This document shows, one piece after another, positions 37,101 to 47,712 of a DNA stretch of 64,000 nucleotides (its first letter is position 1; each line of letters begins with the position of its first letter). Position numbers and translations under genes: made by a program. This DNA is from Trebonia sp963785645 (GTDB taxonomy: Bacteria > Actinomycetota > Actinomycetes > Streptosporangiales > Streptosporangiaceae), in assembly GCA_963785645.1 (NCBI GenBank), contig CAWAWG010000001.1, positions 372,001 to 436,000 of the forward strand, read 5' to 3'. The notes beneath the pieces were generated by a model. The model did no database searches. It saw nothing but the letters and a program-made list of their open reading frames with translations, and was not told where the DNA came from.

Positions 37101-38216
37101 CTCGGCGACCGAGGTGGAGACCGCCTGGTCCGCGGGGGTGGTGACGGTCGCGCTGGTCGTCCCGGTCGGCGGGTCGTTGAACTCGTTGAACTTGAACATC
37201 TCGGTCAGGATGCGGCTGACCATGCCGTTGAGCGTCGCCACGGAGACCTGGCCGTCCTCCACCGCCGCTTCAAGCGCCGGGCCGTAGAAGTCCGCTGAGG
37301 GCATTTCCTGGTCGTTGCCCGCGTCAGCTGACTGCACCGTGGAGTGGGTGGCCCCGTAGTCCGAGGTCACGAAGCCGGGATAGTCCCAGTTCTGATCCAG
37401 GGTGGTCTGCATCAGGTACTGGTTCTGGCAGGCGGCCTGGCCGTTGATCGTGCTGTAGGCGCACATGACCGACGACGCGTGCGCCTGCGTCGTCCCGGCA
37501 TAGAACGCGGGAAGGTAGATCTCCTGTAGCGCCCGGGTGCTCACGATCGCGTCGTCGGCCGGGGTGTTGCGGTTCGTCTCCTGGTTGTAGACGGCGAGGT
37601 GCTTGATCTGCGCCATCTCGTCCTGGCTCTGCACCCCGTCGATGTCGGCGACCGCCAGCGCGGAGTTGAGGTACGGGTCCTCGGTGTAGGCCTCGAACGA
37701 CCGCCCCCAGCGCGGGTCGCGGTCGATGTTCACCGTCGGCCCCAGGTCGATCATGGCCCCCTTGCCCCGTTCCTCCGACCCGACGACCTGCCCGTACTGG
37801 TAAGCCAGCGAGGGGTCGAAGGTGGACGCCAGGGAAACGGCGGAGGGCATCTGCGTCACGCCGGTCAGCCCGTCGCCGGCGCCGAGCGGGCCGTCTTCCT
37901 CGCCGATGGCCGGGATGCACAGGCTCGGGATCGCGGAGATATAGAAGACGTAGGGCTCGCTGGTTCCGGCCCCGGTCACCATGTTGATCTTGTCCGCCAG
38001 GGTCATCTGTGCCATCAGCAGCGACACGCGCTGCTGTATCGGCAGCGACTGGTTGAGCCACGGGCAGGTGGTGGTGTCGGCGGCGGTCACCCCCGCTGCC
38101 TGGATCGCGGCGCCGGAGGGGGCCGCGAGTGCCGCAATTGGCAGCGCCAGCGCCGCCGCGGCCGTCGCCACAATCCTGGGTATCCAGCGCTTCCTTGCAC
38201 CGGGGAACGACTTCAC
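34164..38216 (-). CDS. Secreted multidomain GH3 glycosidase (beta-glucosidase family)
   Basis: Intact, 1,350 residues, GTG 38216 behind GGGAGG. A signal peptide ends near residue 32. GH3 N domain: RDPRWGRSFEAYTEDPYLN, KHLAVYNQETNRNT (Lys205-His206), and the nucleophile Asp286 in GFVTSDYGAT. A PA14-like insert lies near 455-560 within the GH3 C domain (DTESEAADRASLNLP holds the likely acid/base region). A fibronectin III-like domain, a NEW3-like domain and two tandem modules of about 170-190 residues from residue ~960 follow (SLAAAYNNTGISDNSD and SLAAAYDNVGITDNSD). It probably binds and hydrolyses plant or fungal oligosaccharides outside the cell; exact linkage unknown. Confidence 0.9.
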   Translation of the reverse strand: MKSFPGARKRWIPRIVATAAAALALPIAALAAPSGAAIQAAGVTAADTTTCPWLNQSLPIQQRVSLLMAQMTLADKINMVTGAGTSEPYVFYISAIPSLCIPAIGEEDGPLGAGDGLTGVTQMPSAVSLASTFDPSLAYQYGQVVGSEERGKGAMIDLGPTVNIDRDPRWGRSFEAYTEDPYLNSALAVADIDGVQSQDEMAQIKHLAVYNQETNRNTPADDAIVSTRALQEIYLPAFYAGTTQAHASSVMCAYSTINGQAACQNQYLMQTTLDQNWDYPGFVTSDYGATHSTVQSADAGNDQEMPSADFYGPALEAAVEDGQVSVATLNGMVSRILTEMFKFNEFNDPPTGTTSATVTTPADQAVSTSVAEAGTVLLKNSGATLPLSASKAGTVAVIGPAASAAPTDTGGGSAYVTSTFNVTPLQGIQAAAGSGTTVNYVQGLPTDTSLSPIPSTDLTPAYAATGYGGSYTGTLTAPETGTYVLAFQNPGSYTTTNLYLNGQEILANPGTPPVSTYSVSVNLTAGQTYTLSLSGGGPSASLSWATPSDLATGIAQAVAAAKSASTAVVVVSDDTESEAADRASLNLPSAQNELISAVAAANPHTVVVVDAGAPVTMPWINQVSAVVDAWYPGESNGTALASVLFGQTDPSGHLPVTFPTDLSQVPASTPSEFPGTGGEVQYSEGIDVGYRYYDANNETPLFPFGYGLSYTTFHYSNLSVSPGQVQNGTSNPGTPACGCNGESGRQVTVSAVVTNTGKVTGSDVAQVYLDDPKAAGEPPRQLKGFQKVTLKPGQSTTVHFTLTGSDLSYWDDAANGWVLPDGTFGVYVGDSSAAANLPLHGGFTVNRTVGARYATVSAPAAVTASSHATVSATLVNDGDYAMPQARFTLKAPAGWTVSSPAPVNIAPGQTVTEHFTVTVPANATAGTSTLQAEVTAPGTSPVEASTTVAVAASSLAAAYNNTGISDNSDAAAADYDGSGDSYSAEALAAGTPTALTPGQPVTIGGTTFTWPSAAAGSPDNVVAGGQTVALSGSGTDLGFLGASQNGTASGPVTVHYTDGSSQTFNLNMADWYANSPAVGNQLLTTTTSWNFTSTTQTAHPVSIYFASVPLAAGKTVSSVTLPTLSNAGGTTAMHIFAMATGTGTPTTGAPVSSLAAAYDNVGITDNSDPTPGNFDGTGESFSAQALAAGTPTPLTAGGQATFGGTTFTWPSAASGTADNVIADGQTIDLSGSGTDLGFLGSGAFGAASGTGTITYTDGTTQSYSLVMADWYNNAAVSGDQVASTTTSWNFTSTTQTAHPVSIYFASVPLAAGKTVASVTLPTVSAGVGDGITALHVFAMAIGSGTPTIGS

Positions 38217-38607
38217 GACAGCCTCCCATTACTGCTCAGCAGTCACGTCGTTCGTAGTCAAACCCCGCAGGAAGAGGCCGACAATACCCAACAGCCTTAA
38301 AAAGTCCTTAAAGCAACAGAAAAAAACTGTGAACATAAATATTCATCAATATAGTGTTTCGACGGATACGTTCCTGACCTGCTGTTTCACCGCCGAGAGC
38401 GTCGAATCGGTCCCCCGGCCGACCCTGCCCCGCCCGAGCCGTCGATCAGGCCTCACCAGGATTGACCACTGATGAATGTGCGTTTGCTGTGGCAATAGCG
38501 ACAACAAACGCCCATCGTCGGGTCTGGTATCGGGCCTTAGTCGTCATGCCCCCATCATCGCGACCGCCCCAGTCGCCCCGCTGTCACGCCCCTGACACGG
38601 TGCAGGC
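38217..38607. other. AT-rich intergenic region upstream of the GH3 gene
   Basis: Bases 38,290-38,370 are strikingly AT-rich for this genome (runs of A and ATATT-type sequence) and probably carry the GH3 promoter. No gene was found. Confidence 0.5.
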
Positions 38608-38805
38608 CTAGGCTCCGCTCGCCGTCAGCGCCTCGATCTCGTCCGGTGTCAGCTTCAGTTCGGCGGCCGGCAGGATCTGCCCGAGCTGCTCGGTTGTCCG
38701 TGCGCTGGCGATCGGCGCGGCGACGGTCGGCTGGGTCAGCAGCCAGGCGATCGCCACGGCGCTCACCGTTGTCCCGTGCGACGAGGCGACCTGGTCCAAA
38801 TGGGA
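38608..38805 (-). pseudogene. 3' remnant of an aldo/keto reductase
   Basis: About 65 codons, ASSHGTTVSAVAIAWLLTQP then IASARTTEQLGQILPAAELK and LTPDEIEALTASGA, match the extreme C-terminus of aldo/keto reductases. The frame has no matching upstream barrel; the junction near 38,805 is abrupt. Typical length would be about 300 residues. Confidence 0.7.
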
Positions 38806-38992
38806 AAGACATCAAGATCCGTACGTCCCAGGGAAACCATGCTGCGAACCTACCAGCCCGTGATTCGCGGCATCCCGCACCCCAGCCAGGCACGCCAAAA
38901 CGCCGGAACGCCATCTGGCGTCCGGCGCGGCGGAAAACGGGGGTCAGGACGAAAGATCACTGACCAGGGTCAGCCCCCGAAACCGGGAGAGC

Positions 38993-39262
38993 TTAGGCCG
39001 CAGCCAGCTCGGCGAGGCGCTTGGAGATCGCCGACTTGCGGTTCGCGGCCTGGTTCTTGTGGATGACGCCCTTGGATACGGCCTTGTCCAGCTTGCGGGA
39101 GGCGGTCTGCATCGCGATCGTCGCTACCTCGACGTTGCCGGCCTCGACGGCCTCGCGGAACTTCCGCACGTAGGTGCGCAGCTCGGACTTGACGGCCTTG
39201 TTGCGCTGGTGCGCCTTCTCGTTCGTCTTGATGCGCTTGATCTGCGACTTGATGTTCGCCAC
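38993..39262 (-). CDS. rpsT: 30S ribosomal protein S20
   Basis: 89 residues, intact, GTG 39262 behind AAAGGA. MANIKSQIKRIKTNEKAHQR, KSELRTYVRKFREAV and KGVIHKNQAANRKSAISKRL are diagnostic for S20, a basic helical-bundle protein that binds 16S rRNA early in 30S assembly. It diverges from lepA, its usual neighbour. Confidence 0.97.
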   Translation of the reverse strand: MANIKSQIKRIKTNEKAHQRNKAVKSELRTYVRKFREAVEAGNVEVATIAMQTASRKLDKAVSKGVIHKNQAANRKSAISKRLAELAAA

Positions 39263-39743
39263 GCGAATACGTCCTTTGTTGGTTTAAGTCTGCTGGCTCG
39301 CCCGTGGAACGGTCTGCCCGCCCAGAGCGGCAGTGTAAGTAATGAACCTTCTCATCCTGATGATGCTGATACAGCACGTCTTCCGACGAACGCCAGGATT
39401 AGAAGGTTCACAGGGCGCGAACATGAAGGATAGCCGAAGCCCCCGCGCTTCCTCAAACCAACGCGGTTTCCGCAGCGAGGAAAGCACGGGGAACATACCG
39501 CCCAAGCGAACTGAAAGACGAGCAGGGCAGCACTGCCCGGGCCCGCGGTCACGATACCCTGATCACGGGGACGCCCGCGCCAGGCAAGCGGGCAGCAGCC
39601 ACGAGGCGGTAGCCGACAGGCGAAGCTGCCGCGACGCCCGCGACGTCCGCAACGCGCGCGCCGACCCAGGCAGATACGGCCCCGGCGCACAGCGAAACGG
39701 CGTGCGAACCCCGCCCGCGAACGTTCATGGAAGCATGGTGGCA
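39263..39743. other. Divergent promoter region between rpsT and lepA
   Basis: 481 bp without a recognisable gene. Moderately AT-rich near 39,330-39,370, where the rpsT promoter probably lies. No attachment site or RNA gene was identified. Confidence 0.45.
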
Positions 39744-41683
<1,940 letters not shown>

Positions 41684-41688
41684 CGGTA

Positions 41689-41709
41689 TAACGCCTTCCC
41701 CGGGCGTTA
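41689..41709. terminator. Terminator between lepA and the convergent gene
   Basis: TAACGCC and GGCGTTA form a 7-bp stem with a short C-rich loop directly after lepA, and the stem overlaps the opposing stop codon. Confidence 0.6.
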
Positions 41710-42318
41710 ACCGCGCGACGCGATGGCCAGGAAGATGAGCAGCCAGCCCGCGATTGCCAGGTAGCCGAGGACAAGCCCGGCGACGGCCATGCCGTCGCCG
41801 CGCTCGCCGCTCTGCTTAATCTGGCCGCGCGCGAGGTGCCCGAGTATGACCGCCGGGATGGCCGCCATGCCGAGCGTGGGGATCTCCGCGATGCCGCAGA
41901 TCATCGAGGCGATCGCGAGCCCGTTGGTCGGCGGGGCCGGAACCACCGGCGGGTAGTAGCCGGCGTGGTACGGGGCGACGGGGCCGGCCGGCCCAACGGG
42001 CAGGTCGGCGACGATGGCGGACAGGTCCGCATAGGTCCGCGCCGCGAGCACCCGGCTGGACCTGGAGTCGTACTCCTCCTTGTTCAGCCTGCCCTCGCCG
42101 AACGCGGCCTTGAGCACGTCCAGCGTCCGTTCCCGGTCCGCGGCGGCGGCGAGCATCCCGGGCTGGACATAGCGCGCCTGCCCGTACGGGTACGGCCCGT
42201 ACGGCGGCTGGCCGTAAGGCGCGGGCGAAGACCCGTAAGGCGCTGTCCCGTACGACGGCGGACCGTAGGACGGTGGCAGCGGAAAACCGTTGGAACCAGG
42301 CCCCGGATCTGAAGTCAC
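41707..42318 (-). CDS. DUF1707 and DUF4190-type membrane protein
   Basis: GTG 42318 behind GGGAGGT. About 203 residues: an N-terminal Pro/Tyr/Gly-rich stretch with PPSYG and PYGQ repeats, a DUF1707 domain (ADRERTLDVLKAAFGEGRLN, KEEYDSRSSRVLAARTYADL), another Pro-rich linker, and two TM helices of DUF4190 type (NGLAIASMICGIAEIPTLGM, GMAVAGLVLGYLAIAGWLLI). Common in actinobacterial envelopes, function unknown. Confidence 0.8.
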   Translation of the reverse strand: MTSDPGPGSNGFPLPPSYGPPSYGTAPYGSSPAPYGQPPYGPYPYGQARYVQPGMLAAAADRERTLDVLKAAFGEGRLNKEEYDSRSSRVLAARTYADLSAIVADLPVGPAGPVAPYHAGYYPPVVPAPPTNGLAIASMICGIAEIPTLGMAAIPAVILGHLARGQIKQSGERGDGMAVAGLVLGYLAIAGWLLIFLAIASRG

Positions 42319-42366
42319 CAGTACCTCCCGCCCATGTTGCTCTACATACAGCTTATCCTCGGCTCT

Positions 42367-43600
42367 ATGCCTGGAACGCTGCCAGAGGGCGAACCGGTTC
42401 CCGATGACGGATCCCTGCCGTGTGAAGCGACCCAAGGATTCGGCGATACCCCGTTCGGAGTTTACGTACACGTACCGTTTTGCCGCACTCGGTGCGGCTA
42501 TTGCGATTTCAATACGTATACGGCCTCCGAACTGGGCGTCCGCGGTGGTCAGGGGCATGTGAGTCCTGCCACCTACCCCGAACTGGTCGCGCTTGAGGCC
42601 GACCTCGCGGCCAAGATCCTGCCCGCGGCCGGCGCGCGGGTGAGCACGGTGTTCTTCGGCGGCGGCACGCCCACGCTGCTCGCTCCCGAGCATCTCGGCG
42701 GGATTATCAGGAAGATCGACGAGTGCTTCGGCCTGGCGAAGGACGTCGAGGTCACCGTCGAGGCCAACCCGGAAACCGTCGGCCCCGCCGAGCTGGAGCA
42801 ACTGCGCGCCTGGGGAGTCACCCGGCTCTCGTTCGGGATGCAGAGCGCGGTACCGCACGTGCTGCGGGTCCTTGACCGCGAACATCAGCCAGGCAGGTCA
42901 GCCGATTGTGTTCGCTGGGCCCGGGCGGCGGGCTTCGAGCACGTCAGCCTGGACCTGATCTACGGCACCCCGGGGGAGAGCGACGACGACTGGCGGCGGT
43001 CGCTTACCGCGGCGATCGAGGCGGAACCCGATCACGTGTCCGCGTACGCGCTGATCGTCGAGGACGGCACCCGGCTGGCGGCGAAGATCCGCCGGGGCGA
43101 GATCGCCGCCCCCGACGACGACGCGATGGCCGACCGTTACCTGATCGCGGACGAACTGCTCAGCGCGGCCGGCTTGAGCTGGTACGAGCTGTCAAACTGG
43201 GCCAAAAGCGACAAATCGCAAAGTCGGCACAACCTGCTGTACTGGACCGGCGGCGAATGGTGGGGCTTCGGCCCCGGCGCGCACAGCCACGTGGGCGGCG
43301 TGCGCTGGTGGAACGTCAAGCACCCGGCCGCCTATGCTTCCCGGCTGTCAGCGGGCCGCTCGCCCGGCCGCTGCCCGCGAGCGGCTGACCGCCGCCGAGC
43401 AGCGGATGGAAGAGATCATGCTCCGCGCCCGGCTGGCCGAGGGCCTGCCGCTGCCCCTCCTCACCGCTGCCGCTGTGGCCGATTCGCAGCGAATGGTCGA
43501 TGACGGCCTCATCGACCCCCCCGCTCACGCGGCCGGCCGGCTAGTCCTGACACTCCGCGGCCGATTGCTAGCCGACGCCGTAATCCGCGACCTCACCTGA
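42367..43600 (+). CDS. hemW: Radical SAM haem chaperone HemW (one frameshift)
   Basis: ATG 42367 was chosen because PFGVYVHVPFCRTRCGYCDF follows at the usual distance. The CxxxCxxC cluster motif is CRTRCGYC. Next: FFGGGTPTLLAPEHLG, EVTVEANPETV, RLSFGMQSAVPHVL, SLDLIYGTPGE and GAHSHVGGVRWWN. The frame shifts near 43,360-43,380; LTAAEQRMEEIMLRARL completes the C-terminal domain. HemW delivers haem to respiratory proteins and is often misannotated as coproporphyrinogen oxidase. It diverges from the DUF1707 gene. Confidence 0.9.
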
Positions 43601-43638
43601 CGTGTTCAAAAGTATCCACTGCCTCGGTTGAACGCGCT

Positions 43639-44517
43639 TCACTCCTCGTCCGGGGCGGTGACGAAGTCGATGAGTTCCTCGACGCGGCCGAGCAGCTCCG
43701 GCTCCAGGTCGGCGAAGCTGGTCACCGCGCGCAGGATGCGGCGCCACGCAAACGCGACGTCCTGCGGGGTCTCGTGCGGCCAGCCGATCCGCGCGAGAAC
43801 GCCCTCCTTCCACGACAGCCCCCGCGGCACATCCGGCCACGCCTTCAGCCCCAGCTTGGCGGGCTTGACCGCCGCCCAGATGTCGATGAACGGGTGGCCG
43901 ACGACCAGGACGTTGGGGTCGTCGCCGACCGCCGCGGCGATCCGGCTCTCCTTGGACCCGGCGACGAGGTGGTCGACGAGGACGCCGAGCCGCCGTCCGT
44001 CCTCCGGTTCGAAGTCGCGGACGATGGCCGCCAGGTCGTCGACGCCTTCCAGGTACTCGACCACGATGCCGACGTCGCGCAGGTCGTCGCCCCAGACCTT
44101 CTCGACCAGCTCCGCGTCGTGCTTGCCCTCGACGTAGATCCGGCTGGCCTTGGCGACCTTGGCCCGCTGCTGCGGCGCGGCGACGGACCCGGAGGCGGTC
44201 CGTCGCCCGACATTGCCGAACATTTCCGGTTTCGGCGAAGGCTTCACCAGCGTGACCCGCTTGCCATCCAGGAGAAACGTCCCAGGCAGCGGGAACACCC
44301 GTCGCTTGCCGAACCGGTCCTCAAGCGTCACCGTGCCCCGCTCGATCGCGACCACCGCGCCGCAGAACCGCCCCTCGAAGTCCTCGACCACCAGGTCGCG
44401 CTCGGCCTCCACCTCCGGTACCGGTCCCTGCCCGGGCTTGGGCTTGCGGTTCTCCGGTGCGAGAATGTCACGTCCGTACTGTCGGCTTTGCACCTTTCGC
44501 GCCTCCTCGGCCCTCAA
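43639..44517 (-). CDS. DUF3097 family protein
   Basis: Intact, 292 residues. Actinobacteria-specific neighbour of hemW and hrcA. Conserved stretches include RQYGRDILAPENRKPKPGQG, RFGKRRVFPLPGTFLLDGKR, RIYVEGKHDAELVEKVWGDD, VVEYLEGVDDLAAIVRDFEP and GVLVDHLVAGSKESRI. VEGKHDAELV followed by an acidic VLVDHL strand resembles the Glu and Asp-x-x motifs of a TOPRIM domain, so a nucleic-acid role is suggested by inference. No function is established here. Confidence 0.85.
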   Translation of the reverse strand: MRAEEARKVQSRQYGRDILAPENRKPKPGQGPVPEVEAERDLVVEDFEGRFCGAVVAIERGTVTLEDRFGKRRVFPLPGTFLLDGKRVTLVKPSPKPEMFGNVGRRTASGSVAAPQQRAKVAKASRIYVEGKHDAELVEKVWGDDLRDVGIVVEYLEGVDDLAAIVRDFEPEDGRRLGVLVDHLVAGSKESRIAAAVGDDPNVLVVGHPFIDIWAAVKPAKLGLKAWPDVPRGLSWKEGVLARIGWPHETPQDVAFAWRRILRAVTSFADLEPELLGRVEELIDFVTAPDEE

Positions 44518-44611
44518 CGACCCTCAACTCGCGGCCTGCCCGGTCGCTCACGGAAGCGTAACCGTCACCGCAGCCTTCTTGCCGTCCGGAAGCTCTCAGG
44601 AGTTAATAGAA

Positions 44612-44638
44612 TTGGCACTCAAGGATGCTGAGTGCCAA
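44612..44638. promoter_or_regulatory. CIRCE operator
   Basis: TTGGCACTC-N9-GAGTGCCAA, a perfect 9-9-9 inverted repeat of CIRCE type (consensus TTAGCACTC-N9-GAGTGCTAA), directly before hrcA: the HrcA binding site for autoregulated heat-shock control. Confidence 0.95.
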
Positions 44639-44651
44639 GGAGGTGAACACG

Positions 44652-45656
44652 GTGCTTGACGAGCGCAAGCTGGCAGTACTGCGCGCGATAGTCGAGGACT
44701 ACGTGTCCACCACCGAGCCCGTAGGGTCGAAGTCCCTGGTGGACCGGCACGGTCTCGACGTGTCGCCCGCAACGATCCGCAACGACATGGCCGTCCTGGA
44801 GGAGCAGGGATTCATCGCCCAGCCGCACACCAGCGCCGGCCGGATCCCGACCGACAAGGGCTACCGGCTCTTCGTCGACCGGCTGTCGTCCGTTAAGCCG
44901 ATGTCCGGCGCCGAGCGGCGGGCGATCGAGACGTTCCTGGCCGGCGCCTACAGTCTCGACGAGGTAGTCGCGCGCACCGTACGGCTGCTCGCCCAGCTCA
45001 CCAGGCAGGTGGCGGTCGTGCAGTACCCCTCGCTCTCCCGGTCGTCGGTGCGGCACATCGAGCTGGTATCGCTCGCGCCGCAGCGGGTGCTGCTCGTCCT
45101 CATCACCGACACGGGGCGGGTGGAGCAGGCGGTCGTGGACCTGCCCGATGCCGCGGCACCCGAGTCGATCGTGCATCTGCGCGCGGTGCTCAACGCGTGC
45201 CTGGACGGACATAAGCTTGCCGACGCGGCCCTGACGGTGTCCGGCCTGGCGGACCGCATCCCTGTCCCCGAGCGGCCGAATGCCGGGGCCGTCTTCTCCG
45301 TTCTCCTCGAGAGCCTCGCCGAACGGCACGAGGAGCGTGTGGTCTTTGGCGGTGCCGCCAACCTGGCCGCCCCCGATTTCGGCAAGGGGCTGCGTGACGT
45401 GCTCGAAGCACTGGAGGAACAAGTGGTACTCATGCGGCTCCTCGGAGAGGCCGCGAGTCCGTCCGCCCTGACCGTACGGATCGGTGCCGAGACGGGTATT
45501 CAGGGAACGTCCGTGGTGTCGGCCGCCTACGGCGCCGGCGGCCAGGCGATGGCCAAGCTCGGCGTGCTCGGGCCGACCAGGATGGACTATCCAGGCACGA
45601 TGGGCGCGGTACGCGCCGTCGCGCGGTACGTCGGGCAGATTCTCGGGGAGTCATAA
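44652..45656 (+). CDS. hrcA: Heat-inducible transcription repressor HrcA
   Basis: GTG 44652 lies 7 nt after AAGGAGG; an upstream ATG at 44625 is inside the CIRCE element and is rejected. About 334 residues: winged-helix MLDERKLAVLRAIVEDYVST, TEPVGSKSLVDRHGLDVSPA and TIRNDMAVLEEQGFIAQPHT SAGRIPT, then GYRLFVDRL and the C-terminal PTRMDYPGTMGAVRAVARYV. HrcA represses chaperone genes through CIRCE and is stabilised by GroEL. dnaJ starts at the next base after its stop. Confidence 0.96.
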   Translation: MLDERKLAVLRAIVEDYVSTTEPVGSKSLVDRHGLDVSPATIRNDMAVLEEQGFIAQPHTSAGRIPTDKGYRLFVDRLSSVKPMSGAERRAIETFLAGAYSLDEVVARTVRLLAQLTRQVAVVQYPSLSRSSVRHIELVSLAPQRVLLVLITDTGRVEQAVVDLPDAAAPESIVHLRAVLNACLDGHKLADAALTVSGLADRIPVPERPNAGAVFSVLLESLAERHEERVVFGGAANLAAPDFGKGLRDVLEALEEQVVLMRLLGEAASPSALTVRIGAETGIQGTSVVSAAYGAGGQAMAKLGVLGPTRMDYPGTMGAVRAVARYVGQILGES

Positions 45657-46841
45657 GTGGCTGAGGACTATTACGCGCTGCTCGGGGTTCGCCGCGACGC
45701 CTCGCAGCCGGAGATCAAGAGCGCATACCGCCGGCTGGCGCGGGAACTGCACCCTGACGTTAACCCCGACCCGGATACGCAGGAGAAGTTCAAGGAGATC
45801 ACCCAGGCGTACGAGGTCCTCGGTGACACCGAAAAGCGTCAGATGTACGACCTGGGCGGCGACCCGTTCGCGGCCGCGGGCGCCGGCGCGGCCGGGTTCG
45901 GCGGGTTCGGCGGCGCGGCCGGCTTCCCGTTCAGCGAGTTCGTGGACGCGGTCTTCGGCGCGGCCGGCGCCGGCGCCACCAGGGGACCGCGCAGCCGGGC
46001 GCGGCGCGGCCGGAACGCGACCATCAGGATCGAACTTGACCTGTCGGAGTGCGCGTTCGGCGCGACCCGGGAGCTCACCGTGGACACCGCCGTGGTCTGC
46101 CCGACCTGCTCGGGCGAGGGCACCGCGCCGGGCACGCACCCGGAGACCTGCCAGGTCTGTTCCGGGCGCGGCGAGATCAGCCAGGTCCGCAAGTCGTTCC
46201 TCGGCCAGGTGGTCACCACCCAGGCCTGCCCGAACTGCGGCGGCTACGGCACCATCCTGCCCCGCCCCTGCCCCGAGTGCGACGGCGACGGCCGGGTCCG
46301 CACCAGGCGGACGATGAAGGTCAGGATCCCGGCCGGCGTCGAGGACGGCACCCACATCCAGCTCGCGGGCGAAGGCGAGACCGGCCCGGGCGGCGGCCCG
46401 CCCGGCGACCTGTTCCTTGAGGTGGTGCAGCGCCCGCACGCGATCTTCGAGCGCCAGGGCGACGACCTGCACTGCACGCTGACGATCCCGATGGTCGCGG
46501 CGGCCCTCGGCGCGACCGTCTCGGTGGAGTCCCTCGACGGCCCGAACGAGGTGGACATCCGCCCCGGCTCCCAGTCAGGCCAGGTCATCCCGCTGTACGG
46601 GCTCGGGGTCAAGCACCTCAACGGCACCGGCCGGGGCGACCTGGTGATCCATGTCACGGTCGAGACGCCGTCCCGCCTCGACGCCGAGCAGGAAAAGCTG
46701 CTCCGCGAACTGGCCAAGCTACGCGGCGAAGAGCAGCCGCCGGGGAAGTTCCAGCCGGGGCAACAAGGTTTTTTTTCACGCCTCCGCGACGCATTTAACG
46801 GACGGTTAACTGAGTTACTTACGCGAAGATCAAAATCTTGA
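45657..46841 (+). CDS. dnaJ: Chaperone DnaJ (hrcA-linked paralogue)
   Basis: Intact, 394 residues, GTG 45657 immediately after hrcA. J domain with HPD (LHPDVNPDPD, residues 32-34), Gly/Ala-rich linker, four zinc-finger CxxCxGxG repeats (CPTCSGEG, CQVCSGRG, CPNCGGYG, CPECDGDG) and C-terminal substrate domain. It corresponds to the dnaJ2 gene that sits with hrcA in actinobacteria. Co-chaperone for DnaK, here under CIRCE control. Confidence 0.96.
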   Translation: MAEDYYALLGVRRDASQPEIKSAYRRLARELHPDVNPDPDTQEKFKEITQAYEVLGDTEKRQMYDLGGDPFAAAGAGAAGFGGFGGAAGFPFSEFVDAVFGAAGAGATRGPRSRARRGRNATIRIELDLSECAFGATRELTVDTAVVCPTCSGEGTAPGTHPETCQVCSGRGEISQVRKSFLGQVVTTQACPNCGGYGTILPRPCPECDGDGRVRTRRTMKVRIPAGVEDGTHIQLAGEGETGPGGGPPGDLFLEVVQRPHAIFERQGDDLHCTLTIPMVAAALGATVSVESLDGPNEVDIRPGSQSGQVIPLYGLGVKHLNGTGRGDLVIHVTVETPSRLDAEQEKLLRELAKLRGEEQPPGKFQPGQQGFFSRLRDAFNGRLTELLTRRSKS

Positions 46842-46866
46842 TCCCGAACGGGTCCATGTTTCACCT
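46841..46866 (+). repeat. Copy of the interspersed CCGAACGG element
   Basis: ATCCCGAACGGGTCCATGTT then TCACC, beginning on the last base of the dnaJ stop codon. Confidence 0.75.
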
Positions 46867-46923
46867 GGTCGTCGATCCATTGCTCTTGAGGCGTGGGCGA
46901 GCCGAGGCGGGCGGCAACTCCGC

Positions 46924-47676
46924 CTACCAGCGCCCGACCCGGCTCAGCAGGATTGCCCCCGCTGTCACCCCGGCGGTGGAAGTGCGCAGTACCGTCGGCC
47001 CCAACCGCGCCTCTACTGCGCCCGCGTCCCTGAAGATGGCTCGTTCGGTCGGGCTGATTCCCCCCTCGGGGCCCACAAGTAGCAGGATGTCGCCTGTCTC
47101 CGGCAACGGCAGTTCGTGGAGCTTGGCGGGAGCGTCGCCTTCCAGGACTATCGCGCGGGCGGCGGTCGCGACGCGCTCGGCAACAGTAGCCGTCGAAGCC
47201 AGATCCGTTATCTCCGGGAGCCACGCTCGGCGAGACTGCTTAGCTGCCTCGCGGGCGGTTGCCCGCCATTTGGCGAGGGACTTCGCGCCGCGCTCGGCTT
47301 GCCACTTCGTTATCGAGCGTTCGGCGGCCCACGGGATCACGGCGTCCACGCCGACCTCGGTCATCAACTCGACCGCAAGTTCACCCCGGTCGCCCTTGGG
47401 CAGCGCTTGGACGACGACAAGGCGCGGCTGCGGCGGCGGGACGATGTGCACAGCGTTGATGTCGAGCGTGACGAAATCCTTGCCAACGCCGGTAACGGTG
47501 CACTCGGCGAGCATGCCGGCCCCGTCGCTCACGTCGGCGCGCTCGCCTGGCCGCAGCCGCCGTACGGTCGCCGCGTGGTGTCCCTCCGGGCCGGTCAGCG
47601 TCAGGACTCCTGGCGCCAGACTGCCAGGCGGCACCAGGAACACCGGCGGGCCCGCGACCGGCATGAGCGATTCCAT
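46924..47676 (-). CDS. rsmE: 16S rRNA m3U1498 methyltransferase RsmE
   Basis: Intact, 250 residues. N-terminal PUA-like part (LTLTGPEGHHAATVRRLRPG), then the SPOUT knot: VVQALPKGDRGELAVELMTE, AREAAKQSRRAWLPEI, LLVGPEGGISPTERAIFRDA and LGPTVLRTSTAGVTAGAILL. Start at 47676 or 47664 (MPVAGPPVFLVPPG). It is usually co-directional after dnaJ; here it is convergent with dnaJ and downstream of the anti-sigma gene on the minus strand. Confidence 0.93.
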   Translation of the reverse strand: MESLMPVAGPPVFLVPPGSLAPGVLTLTGPEGHHAATVRRLRPGERADVSDGAGMLAECTVTGVGKDFVTLDINAVHIVPPPQPRLVVVQALPKGDRGELAVELMTEVGVDAVIPWAAERSITKWQAERGAKSLAKWRATAREAAKQSRRAWLPEITDLASTATVAERVATAARAIVLEGDAPAKLHELPLPETGDILLLVGPEGGISPTERAIFRDAGAVEARLGPTVLRTSTAGVTAGAILLSRVGRW

Positions 47677-47712
47677 GTCGGCCAGGTTAGCGGGGGACCG
47701 CTGCCCCGGGAG

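Noticed and set aside
44625..44651. ATG at 44625 as the hrcA start
   Set aside because: It lies inside the CIRCE operator; GTG 44652 has an ideal ribosome-binding site and the conserved N-terminus.
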